Positions 45,462-54,808 of a DNA stretch of 64,000 bases are shown here, one piece after another. How positions within the stretch are numbered: position 1 is the first letter of the stretch; each line of letters starts with the position of its first letter. The stretch covers positions 1,736,001 to 1,800,000 of the forward strand of contig NZ_UAQZ01000001.1 of NCBI RefSeq assembly GCF_900446215.1. The letters are read 5' to 3'. Source of the stretch: Burkholderia cenocepacia. GTDB lineage: Bacteria; Pseudomonadota; Gammaproteobacteria; Burkholderiales; Burkholderiaceae. The notes below the pieces were generated by a model that saw nothing but the letters and a program-made list of their open reading frames with translations, was not told the DNA's origin and searched no databases. A program made the position numbers and the translations under genes.

Positions 45462-46471
45462 GCGGCCTCCGGGCGCGCGCGGCGCGCACGGGTCGGGCGA
45501 GGCGGGCGCGCGGTGCGGTCGGTGCGCAGCCGGTCGCCGCGCAGCAGCGCGTCGTGCGCGGCGGCGTCGTGAAAGATCACGTCGTCGAGCAGCGTGCGCG
45601 TCGTGCGATGCAGCGCGTCGAGCAGCGCATCGACGGCCGCCGTGCGCGCCTTGCCGGCCGGCGTCGCGACGCCGAACGCGAACGGAATGTCGACGTCGAG
45701 CGCGCGCGCGACGACACCCTCGACAGGCAGTGCGACGCCGGTGGCCGGATCGACGATGCCGATCCCGATGCCCGCGCGCGCGGCCATCACCGCATTCAGC
45801 GACGCATTGGTTTCGATAAACACGCGCGCGTCGACCCGCGCGGCCGCGAACGCCGCATCGATCCGCTGGCGCAGCCGGTGCCGGTTCGCGACCGTCACGA
45901 TGCGGCGTCGCGCGAGGTCGCGCAGCGCGATCCGCGGCTTCGCTGCGAGCGGATCGTCGGCCGGCAGCACGGCGACGCACGGCGTTTGCGCGATCCAGTG
46001 CACGTCGAGCCCGGCATGCGCCATCGGCAGCGTGACGACGCCGACATCGGCCGTGCCGGCCAGCACCTCGTGCACGACGTGCTCGGCCGATTCGCTGCGC
46101 AACTGATAGTGCGGCGCATGCGCGTCGTCGGGCAGCGCGGCGAGCGCGGCCGGCACGAGCGTGGCCGCGAGCGACGGCGTGGCCGCGATGCGCACGGGTT
46201 CGGCGGTTTCGTCGCCGAGCGCGCGCGCCCGCGCCTCGATCGCACGCAGGCCGACCAGCGAGCGTTCGACTTCCTCGTACAGCAGGAACGCGCGGCGCGT
46301 CGGCGTGACGCGCGGACCATGCCGGTCGAACAGCGCGTAGCCGAGATCGGCCTCGAGTTCCTGGATCTGCCGCGTGACGGCCGGCTGCGAGCGGCCGAGC
46401 AGTTCGCCCGCGCCGGTCACGCTGCCGGCCGACATGACCGCGGAAAAAGCTTCGAGTTGATGCAGCTCCAT
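45458..46471 (-). CDS. LysR-family transcriptional regulator
   Basis: 337 residues from ATG 46471. HTH LHQLEAFSAVMSAGSVTGAGELLGRSQPAVTRQIQELEADLGYALFDRHG; effector domain RIAATPSLAATLVPAALAALP, ADVGVVTLPMAHAGL, VAARAGIGIGIVDPATG. The last 30 residues are Arg-rich and run into the overlapping monooxygenase start. It is cotranscribed with the oxygenase/CMD genes and divergent from the ABC transporter genes, so it probably controls both. Confidence 0.9.
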   Translation of the reverse strand: MELHQLEAFSAVMSAGSVTGAGELLGRSQPAVTRQIQELEADLGYALFDRHGPRVTPTRRAFLLYEEVERSLVGLRAIEARARALGDETAEPVRIAATPSLAATLVPAALAALPDDAHAPHYQLRSESAEHVVHEVLAGTADVGVVTLPMAHAGLDVHWIAQTPCVAVLPADDPLAAKPRIALRDLARRRIVTVANRHRLRQRIDAAFAAARVDARVFIETNASLNAVMAARAGIGIGIVDPATGVALPVEGVVARALDVDIPFAFGVATPAGKARTAAVDALLDALHRTTRTLLDDVIFHDAAAHDALLRGDRLRTDRTARPPRPTRARRARPEAA

Positions 46472-46485
46472 GACGCGTTCCGATG

Positions 46486-46500
46486 ATGCAATTTGCGCAT
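46486..46500. promoter_or_regulatory. LysR T-N11-A box
   Basis: ATGC-N7-GCAT at 46486-46500 contains the classic TGC-N7-GCA (T-N11-A) half-site pair, 15 bases upstream of the LysR start. A good autoregulatory site candidate. Confidence 0.55.
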
Positions 46501-46732
46501 TGTAGGAGCGTGAGCATGCGTGATTCATATAATGATTTTTGCTATCGACAGCGGGAAAACTGCGAAGGGCGCGATCGTCGCGGCGGCCGGTGGTGCGCGT
46601 ATGCACGCCGGTTGCGCGAGGTCGCGAGAACGAAACGCCAATCGAATCAATGCGATGCGATGCAGGCCCGTACTTCGCCTGATGCGCGACGGACAGCCGA
46701 CCGTTCGCGAGCGTCGCTTGCTTCGCGCCGCA

Positions 46733-46751
46733 TGCGATATCGATATGCGCA
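46733..46751. promoter_or_regulatory. Near-perfect palindrome upstream of the ABC operon
   Basis: TGCG-ATATCGATAT-GCGCA (46733-46751) has a perfect 10-bp core, ATATCGATAT, with matching TGCG/CGCA flanks apart from one extra base. It lies about 75 bases before the binding-protein start. The rest of the 355-base divergent gap holds no gene I can support. Confidence 0.5.
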
Positions 46752-46826
46752 AAACTTCGTTGGATCGTCCTGAACCGGATGGTTACATGCCCTCACTCTT
46801 TTCGACTGACTGAAGCTGGGGGACGC

Positions 46827-48020
46827 ATGAACGTTTCGGGGAACGACGCGCGCGGCGCATGGCGACGCGTGCTGGGCACGGTGGCGGCGCTCGCTGCCGC
46901 ATGGGGGCTGTCGACGGGCGGCGCGCTCGCGGCCGGCGTGTCGGGCGAGCCGGTGGTGATCGGCGTGAGCGGCCCGCTCACGGGCCAGGACGCGCAATAC
47001 GGCGAGCAGTGGAAGCGCGGTTTCGATCTCGCGCTCGACGAGATCAACGGCAGCGGCGGCATTCACGGCCGGCCGCTCGCGATCGACTTCCAGGACAGCC
47101 GCAGCGATCCGCGCCAGGCAGTGGCGATCGCGCAGAAGTTCGTCGCCGATCCGCGCATCGCGATCGAGCTCGGCGATTTCTCGAGCGCGACGTCGATGGC
47201 AGCGTCGCCGATCTATCAGCGCGGGCAACTGATCCAGTTCGGCTTCACGAATTCGCATCCGGATTTCACGAAGGGCGGCGATTATCTGTGGAGCACCGCG
47301 CTGAGCCAGGCCGAGGAGCAGCCGCTGCTCGCGCGCTATGCGGTGAAGGAACTCGGCTTCAAGCGGATCGCGGTGCTGTACCTGAACACCGACTGGGGCC
47401 GCACCAGCAAGGACATCTTCGCGAAGGCGGTGGCGGGGCTCGGCGCGCAGGTCGTCGCGGCCGAAGGCTACCAGCCGGCGGAGAAGGATTTCCGCTCGAC
47501 GCTCGTGCGGATCGGCGCGTCGAAGCCCGATTCGATCGTGCTGATCTCGTACTACGCGGACGGCGCGCAGATCGTGCGTCAGGCGCGCACGTCGGGCGTC
47601 GCACTGCCGATCGCGGCGGTGGGCTCTGTGTATTCGCCGAAGTTCCTCGAACTGGGCGGCACGGCCGTCGAAGGCGTCTATACGGAATCGAACTTCTTCC
47701 CGGCCGAACCGCGCCCCGAGGTGCAGGCGTTCGTGCAGCGCTATCGCGCGAAATTCCACGCCGATCCCGATTCGTTCGTCGCGCGTGCGTACGACGCGCT
47801 GATCCTGTCGGCCGAGGTGCTGCGCCGCTACGGCACGACGCGCCAGGCCGCGCACGACGGCTTCGCGAAGATCAGCGACGTGCCGAGCGTGATCTTCGGC
47901 AAGGTGCGTTTCGATCCGCAGACGCGTCGCGTCGCCGGCGCGCGCACGGTCTATCTGGTCGTGAAGCAGGGGCAGTGGGCGCTGTGGGACGGCGCGAAGC
48001 CGCAGCTCGCGGCGCGCTGA
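46827..48020 (+). CDS. LivJ-type ABC substrate-binding protein
   Basis: 397 residues from ATG 46827 (GGGGGA before it). Signal peptide residues 10-37 (VLGTVAALAAAWGLSTGGALA). Type I periplasmic-binding fold of the Leu/Ile/Val family: VIGVSGPLTGQDAQYGEQWKRGFDLALDEINGSGGI, IDFQDSRSDPRQAVAIAQKFVADPRI, GDYLWSTALSQAEEQPLLARYAV, VLYLNTDWGRTSKD, VEGVYTESNFFPAEPRPEVQAF. Family members bind amino acids, amides, urea or aromatic acids. First gene of the four-gene ABC operon. Confidence 0.9.
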   Translation: MNVSGNDARGAWRRVLGTVAALAAAWGLSTGGALAAGVSGEPVVIGVSGPLTGQDAQYGEQWKRGFDLALDEINGSGGIHGRPLAIDFQDSRSDPRQAVAIAQKFVADPRIAIELGDFSSATSMAASPIYQRGQLIQFGFTNSHPDFTKGGDYLWSTALSQAEEQPLLARYAVKELGFKRIAVLYLNTDWGRTSKDIFAKAVAGLGAQVVAAEGYQPAEKDFRSTLVRIGASKPDSIVLISYYADGAQIVRQARTSGVALPIAAVGSVYSPKFLELGGTAVEGVYTESNFFPAEPRPEVQAFVQRYRAKFHADPDSFVARAYDALILSAEVLRRYGTTRQAAHDGFAKISDVPSVIFGKVRFDPQTRRVAGARTVYLVVKQGQWALWDGAKPQLAAR

Positions 48021-48059
48021 ACCCGACCTGAACCGCCTGCACCTGACGGACGCATCGTG

Positions 48060-49871
48060 ATGGCTTCCTGGCTCGACTACACGCTCAACGGCCTCATCGT
48101 CGGCAACATCTACGCGCTGCTCGCGGTCGGGCTCGCGCTGATCTTCGGCGTGTCGCACCTGATCAACTTCGCGCACGGCTCGGTGTACATGGTCGGCGCA
48201 TTCATCGGCTGGCTGTGCCTGACGCGCTTCGGGCTGCCGCTACCCGTCGCGCTCGCGGCGGTCGTGGTCGGCTGCGGCGCGCTCGGCATCGCGATCGAAC
48301 GGATCGGGCTGCGGCCGCTGCGCCATGCCGCGCGCATCGCGCCGCTGCTCGCGACGATCGGCATCAGCTTCATCCTCGACCAGCTCGCGCAACTCGCGTT
48401 CGGCGCGGACCCGCGCGCGGTGCCGACGCCGCTGCCCGACTGGCACGTGCGGATCGCCGGCGCGACGCTCGGCTCGCTCGACCTGCTGATCGCGGGTATC
48501 GGCATCGCGGCGGCCGCGCTGCTGTACGGTTTCCTGCGCTTCACGCGGCTCGGCTGGGCCGTGCGCGCGACCGCGCAGGATCGCGACGCGGCGCTGCAGA
48601 TGGGCGTCGACGTCGATCGCGTGAACCAGACCGTGTTCGCGATCGCGTGCGCGCTCGGCGGCGTGAGCGGGCTGCTGGTCGGCATGTACTACAACAGCAT
48701 CGATCCGGCGATGGGTTTCCAGGCGACGCTGAAAGGCGTCGTCGCGCTGCTGATCGGCGGGCTCGGCAACGTGCCGGGCGCGATCGCCGGCAGCCTGCTG
48801 CTCGGTCTCGTCGAAAGCTACGGCGTCGCGCTGTTCGGCACCAGCTATCGCGACCTGTTCGCGTTCGGGCTGCTGATCGTGTTCCTCGTGTGGCGGCCGA
48901 ACGGCTTGTTCAGCGCGGATCGCGCGCTGCCGCCCGAGCCGATGACGGGCACCTTCCTCGCCGCCGCGAAAGCCGTGCGCGTGCCGCGCCCGGTGCTCGT
49001 CGTGCTGATCGCGGCGGCGGCCGTGCTGCCGTGGCTCGGTGCATCGCCGTACGTGTTGCAGACGCTGACCAACGCGTGGCTGTACGGGCTGCTCGCGCTG
49101 AGCCTCACGCTCGTCGCGGGCACGGTCGGGCAGATCTCGCTCGGCCACGCCGCGCTGCTCGTGATCGGCGCGTATGCGTCGGCGCTGCTGTCGTCGGATC
49201 TCGGCTGGTCGCCGGCCGTGACGATTCCGTGCGCGGGCGTGATCACCGCCGTGCTCGGCACGCTGCTCGTCTATCCGGCGTTCCGGCTGCGCGGGCACTA
49301 CGTGTCGATCGCGACGCTCGGCATCGGCGAAGTGGTGAGCCTCGTGATCCTGAACTGGGACGGCCTGACGCGCGGCCCGCTCGGCATCACCGGCATCGCG
49401 CCGCTGCCGTGGGCGACCACCGCGCGCGCCGCGTACTGGTTCACGTTCGCGGTGCTCGTCGTGTTCGCGCTCGTGCAGGTGCGGCTGCTGCGTTCGCATC
49501 TCGGCCGCACGCTGCGCGCGGTGCGCGAGGACGATGTGGCTGCGCGTGCGCACGGCATCGCGCCGAACCGCTACAAGGCGATCGCGTTCGCGGTCGGCGG
49601 CGTCGCGGCCGGGGTGAGCGGCGGCATCGCCGCGCATCTGTACAGCTACATCAATCACCAGACCTTCGATTCGCAGGTGTCGATCCTCGCGCTGACGATG
49701 GTGATCCTCGGCGGGCTCGGCAACGTGCTCGGCGGCATCGTCGGCGCGATCGCGCTGATCGGGCTGCCCGAGCTGTTCCGCTGGGCGGCCGACTACCGGA
49801 TGCTGATCTATGGCCTCGTGCTGCTGCTGCTCGTCCGGTTCCGGCCGCAGGGCCTGCTCGGCACGGTGTGA
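48060..49871 (+). CDS. Fused LivH-LivM ABC permease
   Basis: 603 residues from ATG 48060 (a GTG three bases earlier is possible). The first half is LivH-like ([61 protein letters not shown]), the second LivM-like ([100 protein letters not shown]). Normally these are two genes; here a single chain with about 16-18 membrane helices carries both EAA-like loops. Confidence 0.9.
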   Translation: MASWLDYTLNGLIVGNIYALLAVGLALIFGVSHLINFAHGSVYMVGAFIGWLCLTRFGLPLPVALAAVVVGCGALGIAIERIGLRPLRHAARIAPLLATIGISFILDQLAQLAFGADPRAVPTPLPDWHVRIAGATLGSLDLLIAGIGIAAAALLYGFLRFTRLGWAVRATAQDRDAALQMGVDVDRVNQTVFAIACALGGVSGLLVGMYYNSIDPAMGFQATLKGVVALLIGGLGNVPGAIAGSLLLGLVESYGVALFGTSYRDLFAFGLLIVFLVWRPNGLFSADRALPPEPMTGTFLAAAKAVRVPRPVLVVLIAAAAVLPWLGASPYVLQTLTNAWLYGLLALSLTLVAGTVGQISLGHAALLVIGAYASALLSSDLGWSPAVTIPCAGVITAVLGTLLVYPAFRLRGHYVSIATLGIGEVVSLVILNWDGLTRGPLGITGIAPLPWATTARAAYWFTFAVLVVFALVQVRLLRSHLGRTLRAVREDDVAARAHGIAPNRYKAIAFAVGGVAAGVSGGIAAHLYSYINHQTFDSQVSILALTMVILGGLGNVLGGIVGAIALIGLPELFRWAADYRMLIYGLVLLLLVRFRPQGLLGTV

Positions 49872-49882
49872 GGAGGAATGCG

Positions 49883-50740
49883 ATGACCACCACTCGACCC
49901 CTGCTCGACGTGCAGGGCCTGACGCGCCGCTTCGACGGCGTGACCGCGCTCGACGGCGCGAGCCTGACGCTGGCCGACGGCGAACTGCTGAGCGTGATCG
50001 GCCCGAACGGCGCGGGCAAGTCGACGCTGTTCAACCTGATCGCGGGCGCCGACCGGCCCGACGCCGGCCGCGTGACGTTCGACGGACGCGACATCACCGG
50101 CACCGCGCCGGAACGGCTCGCGGCGCTCGGCATCGCGCGCACGTTCCAGCACGGCCGCGTGTTCGGCAACCTGAGCGTGCTCGACAACGTGCTGATCGGC
50201 GCGCATGCGCGGCTGCGCGCGGCACGGCCGGGCTGGCCGGCGCTCGGCGCGGCCGCCGAAGTGCTGCGCGCGCTCGTGCGGCCCGCGTCGGTACGGCGCG
50301 AGGAAGCGGAACTGCGCGAAGAAGCGCGCGCGATCGTCGCCGGCTTCGGCGAACGGCTCACGCCGCGCATCGATCATCCGGCGCACAGCCTGTCGTATGC
50401 GAACCGGCGGCGCGTGGAGATCGGCCGCGCGCTCGCGCTGCATCCGCGCCTGCTGCTGCTCGACGAGCCGACGGCCGGGATGAACGAGACGGAGACGGCC
50501 GAGATGCTGCAACTGATCCAGTCGCTGAAGGCGCGCGGCCTGACGATCCTGCTGATCGAGCACAAGCTCGAACTCGTGATGCGCGTGTCCGACCGCGTGA
50601 TGGTGCTCGACAACGGCGTGAAGATCGCCGAGGGCGCGCCGCGCGACGTGCGGCACGATCCGCGCGTGATCGAGGCCTATCTCGGCCGCCGTCATGCGGG
50701 CGGCACGTCGGCCGATCGGACCGTGCAGGCGGCCGCATGA
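49883..50740 (+). CDS. LivG-type ABC ATPase
   Basis: 285 residues from ATG 49883, with a perfect AGGAGG at 49871-49876 that begins at the last base of the permease stop. Walker A GPNGAGKST, Q-loop TFQHGRVFGNLSVLDNVLIG, signature region HSLSYANRRRVEIGRAL (a LivG-type degenerate signature), Walker B LLLLDEPTAGMNETET and H-loop LLIEHKLELVM. Cytoplasmic energiser of the fused permease together with the next ATPase. Confidence 0.92.
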   Translation: MTTTRPLLDVQGLTRRFDGVTALDGASLTLADGELLSVIGPNGAGKSTLFNLIAGADRPDAGRVTFDGRDITGTAPERLAALGIARTFQHGRVFGNLSVLDNVLIGAHARLRAARPGWPALGAAAEVLRALVRPASVRREEAELREEARAIVAGFGERLTPRIDHPAHSLSYANRRRVEIGRALALHPRLLLLDEPTAGMNETETAEMLQLIQSLKARGLTILLIEHKLELVMRVSDRVMVLDNGVKIAEGAPRDVRHDPRVIEAYLGRRHAGGTSADRTVQAAA

Positions 50741-51501
50741 GCGTACTATCCCCGGAACCCGATACGACCATGACCGATGCGCTGCTGAAACTCGAACATC
50801 TCGACACGTTCTACGGACCGGTGCAGGTGCACTTCGACGTGAACTTCGAGGTCGGTCGCGGGCAGATCGTCAGTCTGCTCGGCGGCAACGCGAGCGGCAA
50901 GTCGACGACGATGAAGCTGATTCTCGGGCTGATGCGGCCGAAGCGCGGCGTCGTGCGTTTCGACGGCGACGACGTGACGGCGCTCGCGACGCCGCAGCGC
51001 GTGCGGCGCGGGATCGCGGCCGTGCCGGAGGCGCGGCGGCTGTTCGCCGACATGAGCGTGCGCGAGAACCTGCTGATGGGTGCATACACGCGCGGCGATC
51101 GCGCGGCGGTGGCCGACGACTACGAGCGTGTGCTCGACCTGTTTCCGCGGGTGCGCGAACGGCTTGCGCAGCGTGCGGGCACGCTGTCGGGCGGCGAGCA
51201 GCAGATGCTCGCGATGGCGCGCGCATTGATGGCGCGACCGAAGCTGATCTGCATGGACGAGCCGACGATGGGACTGTCGCCGCTCTACGTCGACAAGGTG
51301 CTCGAACTGATCGACGCGATCAACCGGCAAGGCGTGACGGTGTTCATGGTCGAGCAGAACGCGAGCCTCGCGCTGGAGATCGCGCACTACGGGTACGTGC
51401 TGCAGACGGGGCGCGTCGTGCTGGAAGGGCCCGCGAAAACGCTGCTCGACGACGAGCGCGTGCGCGATGCGTATCTCGGTGGGGAGGCGGTGGCGGTGTA
51501 G
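50737..51501 (+). CDS. LivF-type ABC ATPase
   Basis: 254 residues, start ATG 50737 overlapping the LivG stop (ATGA). An in-frame ATG 33 bases later is an alternative start. Walker A GGNASGKST (Asn-Ala in place of the common Gly), IAAVPEARRLFADMSVRENLLMGAY, signature LSGGEQQMLAMARALM, Walker B LICMDEPTMGLSPLYV, H-loop FMVEQNASLAL. Completes the BCAA/amide-type ABC transporter divergent from the oxygenase/CMD genes. Confidence 0.92.
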   Translation: MSVLSPEPDTTMTDALLKLEHLDTFYGPVQVHFDVNFEVGRGQIVSLLGGNASGKSTTMKLILGLMRPKRGVVRFDGDDVTALATPQRVRRGIAAVPEARRLFADMSVRENLLMGAYTRGDRAAVADDYERVLDLFPRVRERLAQRAGTLSGGEQQMLAMARALMARPKLICMDEPTMGLSPLYVDKVLELIDAINRQGVTVFMVEQNASLALEIAHYGYVLQTGRVVLEGPAKTLLDDERVRDAYLGGEAVAV

Positions 51502-51516
51502 TGGGCGTGGCGCGTT

Positions 51517-52080
51517 TCATCGCCCGGCATTCGCTGAGTGCGCGTCGCCGAGCTTGCCTTGAAGCCTGCGCTCGGGCTCTGTCCGATGCAAGTGAACCGC
51601 GTACGTGTCCCACGGGAGCTCGATATCCTGTGCCGAGAGCGCAGCCGCCTGAACCATCAGTCTGCCCGCTTCGCCACGATGATAGCCGCCGTGCGTGACG
51701 ACATGGGTCAGCATCTCTTCGCGCGTCATGTATCCGTTGTCGCCATCGGTAAACAGAAAGGGAATCGATTCCGACAGCATGTCGGGTGTGGCGGTTGCCA
51801 CATAGTCGAGATACCAGCGATCGAGCGTGGCGAATGCCGCGCGCAGCGCTTCCGGCTCCGGCGTGTCAGGCGTGTTGTCGGACACGAAGCCGTGACGCTC
51901 GCCGCTCAGATGCGCGGCGAATATCCGGTTCACCACGAGGCAATGGTTCATCAGCCGCAGCGCGAGATGACGTGCTTGCGCATGCCGCTCCGCGTCGAGC
52001 CCCGACATCGCCTTCAGCATTTCGTCATTGGCCCATGCCTGGTAGCGCAGCATGCGGGACAGGAGTGCGTTCGCGCTCAT
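51517..52080 (-). CDS. DinB-family protein
   Basis: 187 residues from ATG 52080 with GGAAA upstream. Four-helix DinB/YfiT fold: LLSRMLRYQAWANDEMLKAM, the metal-ligand histidines in LRLMNHCLVVNRIFAAHL and LTHVVTHGGYHRGEAGRLM. These act as thiol- or metal-dependent transferases or isomerases of mostly unknown substrate. Divergent from a TetR gene 67 bases away, its probable regulator. Confidence 0.87.
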   Translation of the reverse strand: MSANALLSRMLRYQAWANDEMLKAMSGLDAERHAQARHLALRLMNHCLVVNRIFAAHLSGERHGFVSDNTPDTPEPEALRAAFATLDRWYLDYVATATPDMLSESIPFLFTDGDNGYMTREEMLTHVVTHGGYHRGEAGRLMVQAAALSAQDIELPWDTYAVHLHRTEPERRLQGKLGDAHSANAGR

Positions 52081-52147
52081 GGTCGTTTCCTCGTCGGGTT
52101 CACCTAATATGTGAGCTTCGTCACCATTATTTTCAGTGGGAGCCCGC

Positions 52148-52792
52148 ATGTCCACTCGCGTTTCCAATGCCGTCGCCGCGATGCGCAAAGCCCCGCGCCA
52201 GGCTCGTTCGCGTGCGACGGTGGACGTGATCGTCACGGCCGGGGCTCGCGTTCTCGACAAGCACGGATGGGCCGGATTCACGACCAACGAGGTCGCGCAA
52301 GTCGCCGGGGTGAGCATCGGCTCCGTGTATCAGTATTTCCCGAACAAGCTCGCGTTGGTCGATGCGATTCGGCGTCGCCATTTCGACGACGTGCTCGCCG
52401 TGCTGCAGCGCGCGCATGACCGTCAGGCGAGCGCCGGGCGTCGGCTCGAAGGTCTGATCGGCGACCTGATCGCCGCGCACCGCGATTACCCTGCGCTGCA
52501 CCGGGCGCTGCTCGATCTCCCCGATCCGGGCGGTGCGAAAGACGCGTATGACGCATTTCAGAAGGAATATCTGCGCCGGTATGCGCTGATCGTTGCCGCG
52601 TGTCGCGGGCGTGCGCCGGTCAAGGCCGATACGTTGACCGCGCAGGTGCTGTCGTCCGCGTTCGAAGGTGTCGTGCACAACGCGGCCCGGCGCGGGCTGC
52701 TAGGGGATCCGAAACTGAAGCGCGAGCTCGTCAGGCTGGCCGGCACTTACCTCGAAGATCACCGCTCGGCGACGGCGAATGTGCGTTCATGA
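52148..52792 (+). CDS. TetR-family transcriptional regulator
   Basis: 214 residues from ATG 52148 (GGGAG just upstream). HTH ATVDVIVTAGARVLDKHGWAGFTTNEVAQVAGVSIGSVYQYFPNKLALVDAI is typical TetR; the C-terminal domain (ALHRALLDLPDPGG, LTAQVLSSAFEGVVHNAARRG) resembles the TetR_C_11-like group. Shares a 67-base divergent region with the DinB gene, which contains TCAC...GTGA half-sites (52100-52125) that may be its operator. Confidence 0.9.
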   Translation: MSTRVSNAVAAMRKAPRQARSRATVDVIVTAGARVLDKHGWAGFTTNEVAQVAGVSIGSVYQYFPNKLALVDAIRRRHFDDVLAVLQRAHDRQASAGRRLEGLIGDLIAAHRDYPALHRALLDLPDPGGAKDAYDAFQKEYLRRYALIVAACRGRAPVKADTLTAQVLSSAFEGVVHNAARRGLLGDPKLKRELVRLAGTYLEDHRSATANVRS

Positions 52793-52877
52793 GCCGACCG
52801 GAAAAATCGTAACGGATACCGAAATTCGCGGTAGATTGACGCTCTCCTGATTTCGAACACCACGGGGTTGCCGCGCC

Positions 52878-53327
52878 ATGTTGACCTGTTCCATCCAGAA
52901 AGTCGGCTACGATGTCAATCAGCTCGATCAGCAGGGCGCGACCGACTACGCGTCGTTCGTTCACGCATTCGATGCGTTCCCTTGGGCGGCCCAGCACGTC
53001 GAATGGAACGAGACGCAGGACGGCCCGCTGCCGGCGCTCGTGCTGCAGCAGGCCGACGATCAGCGCGAGCTGTGGGTGACTGCGTTGACGGATGCGCATT
53101 CGGACGGCTTCCAGCTGAATGTGGTGTCCATGCGGATGAAGAAGGGGCTCTTCGGGATCGGCAAGGGAAAGCTGGAGCAGCACGTCGAGACGATCGACGT
53201 GAGAAGGCGCGTCGACGTCGATGCGTTGTGCCGGTTGTTCTGCGACCGTCAGTACGACGCGCTGGATCAACGGGTTGCGCGACACGCGCAGCGCAACACC
53301 GACGACGATCGGGACAGCGACGACTGA
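52878..53327 (+). CDS. Hypothetical protein
   Basis: 149 residues, cytoplasmic, no domain recognised. Acidic N-terminal part (YDVNQLDQQGATDYASFVHAFDAFPW), a strand-rich centre (ALVLQQADDQRELWVTALTDAHSDGFQLNVVSM), a Gly/Lys patch (KKGLFGIGKGKLEQH) and a charged tail ending in DDDRDSDD. Codon use is typical of the replicon, supporting a real gene. It is flanked by the TetR gene and a convergent histidine kinase. Confidence 0.65.
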   Translation: MLTCSIQKVGYDVNQLDQQGATDYASFVHAFDAFPWAAQHVEWNETQDGPLPALVLQQADDQRELWVTALTDAHSDGFQLNVVSMRMKKGLFGIGKGKLEQHVETIDVRRRVDVDALCRLFCDRQYDALDQRVARHAQRNTDDDRDSDD

Positions 53328-53383
53328 ACGCGTGTCGCCCGGCGGCGTTCGATCGAGCGTACCTGCGCCGGATCCGCGGTTGT

Positions 53384-54808
53384 CTAAGCGTCGCGTGCGG
53401 CGTGCGTCGTCGTCGCCCGCGGAAACGTCAGCACCACCGCGAACCCGCCCGCATCGGGAAACGCGAACCCGACGCGCCCGCCGTGCGCCTTCATCACTTC
53501 CTGCACGATCGCGAGCCCGAGCCCGGACCCCGTGCGCCGCTCGCTGCCGTCCGGCGCGATCCGCACGAACGGCTGCAATGCCGCGTCCCAGTGCTCGCGC
53601 GGTATCCCGCGCCCGTTGTCGGTGACGGTCAGCGTCACGGCTTGATCCGCGTTGCCCTGGGTCGCGACCGACACGACGATGTCGTCCGCATGGCCATGCA
53701 GCAGCGCGTTGTGCAGCACGTTCGACAATGCTTCCTGCAGGCTGATCGCATCGCCGTCGATCCACGCATGCGGCGCGTCGCTCGCGAACGCGACGGCCAC
53801 GTCGCGCTCGCCGGCGAGCGGAATCGTGCGGCCCAGCACCTCCTTCGCGAGCGCGACGAGGTCGACCGGTTGCAGCGGCACGGCCTCGGTGCGATGAATC
53901 ACCATCGCGTGATTGAGCAACTGCCCGGTGAGCCGGCCGACGTCCGACGAGGTCGCGCGCAGCGCATCGAGCCGCGCCGCGTGACGCGCGGGGTCGGATT
54001 CGCCGTCGAGCAGCTCGATCTGCGCGTCGAGCCGCGCGAGCGGCGTGCGCATCTGGTGCGCGGCGTCGGCGATGAAGCGCTGCATCGCGTTGATCCGCTC
54101 GGCGAGGCGGTGCATCAGGCCATTGATCGACCCGATGATCGCGTCGATTTCGCTCGGCGTATCGACGGCCACGGGCCGCAGGTCGGCCGGGTCGCGTGCG
54201 GCGATGATCGCGCCGATCTGCGCGAGCGGGCGCAGGCCGCGCCGGATCGCGAGGCCGCTCGCACCGACCGCGAGCACGCTCATCAGCAGGATCAGCGTCC
54301 ACACCTTGAGGCTCATGTCGTTCGTCAGCTGCTGGCGCGCGTTGGTTGTCTGCGCAACCGTCACGAGCGCCCAGCCGGGCGTGCTTTCCTCGGGCATGTA
54401 GCGTGCGGTCGTCGCGGTGCGGATCCGGTGCCCCTGGTAGACGGCGTTCGCGAACGCGGGGCCCTGCTTCGCGGCGGCGAGCGTCGCGGGGCTCGCGAGG
54501 TCGTTGTAGCCGGCCACGACGACGCCGCGCGAATCGACCACCTTGTAATAGACGAGGTCGTAGCGCGACAGTGTCGACAGCGCGGCCACCGGCGGATTCA
54601 GCGCGAGCACGCCGCCTTGCACGTACAGGTTTTCCGCGACCTGGATCGACGCGCCCGCCAGCAACTGGTCGTACGCGCGTTCGGCCGCGACGCCCGCGTA
54701 GTAGCGCGCGATCGCCGCGAGCGCGAGCGCGCCGGTCGCGACGACGAGCGCGATGAACAGCAGCGTGCGTCCGAACAGCGTCTTCGGAAACCAGTCAATG
54801 CGCGGCAA
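53384..54808 (-). CDS. Sensor histidine kinase, TctE-like
   Basis: 474 residues. TM1 at about residues 13-38 (LLFIALVVATGALALAAIA), a periplasmic 2CSK_N-like sensor region (AERAYDQLLAGASIQVAENLYVQGGVLALNPPVAALSTLSRYDLVYYKV), TM2 near 165-185, HAMP-like linker, H-box FIADAAHQMRTPLARLDAQIELL and an ATPase domain with N, G1 (DNGRGIP) and G2 (GSGLGLAIV) boxes. The sensor type is typical of TctE/QseC-like kinases that sense carboxylates. Overlaps its response regulator gene by 14 bases. Confidence 0.92.
   Translation of the reverse strand: MPRIDWFPKTLFGRTLLFIALVVATGALALAAIARYYAGVAAERAYDQLLAGASIQVAENLYVQGGVLALNPPVAALSTLSRYDLVYYKVVDSRGVVVAGYNDLASPATLAAAKQGPAFANAVYQGHRIRTATTARYMPEESTPGWALVTVAQTTNARQQLTNDMSLKVWTLILLMSVLAVGASGLAIRRGLRPLAQIGAIIAARDPADLRPVAVDTPSEIDAIIGSINGLMHRLAERINAMQRFIADAAHQMRTPLARLDAQIELLDGESDPARHAARLDALRATSSDVGRLTGQLLNHAMVIHRTEAVPLQPVDLVALAKEVLGRTIPLAGERDVAVAFASDAPHAWIDGDAISLQEALSNVLHNALLHGHADDIVVSVATQGNADQAVTLTVTDNGRGIPREHWDAALQPFVRIAPDGSERRTGSGLGLAIVQEVMKAHGGRVGFAFPDAGGFAVVLTFPRATTTHAARDA

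Noticed and set aside
44001..46517. Long minus-strand frame covering the monooxygenase and the LysR gene as one fusion
   Set aside because: The part above 45461 is the out-of-frame shadow of the LysR gene; the true monooxygenase starts at 45461.
46483..46813. Two short plus-strand frames between LysR and the binding-protein gene
   Set aside because: They overlap the candidate operators, lack ribosome sites and do not resemble known proteins.
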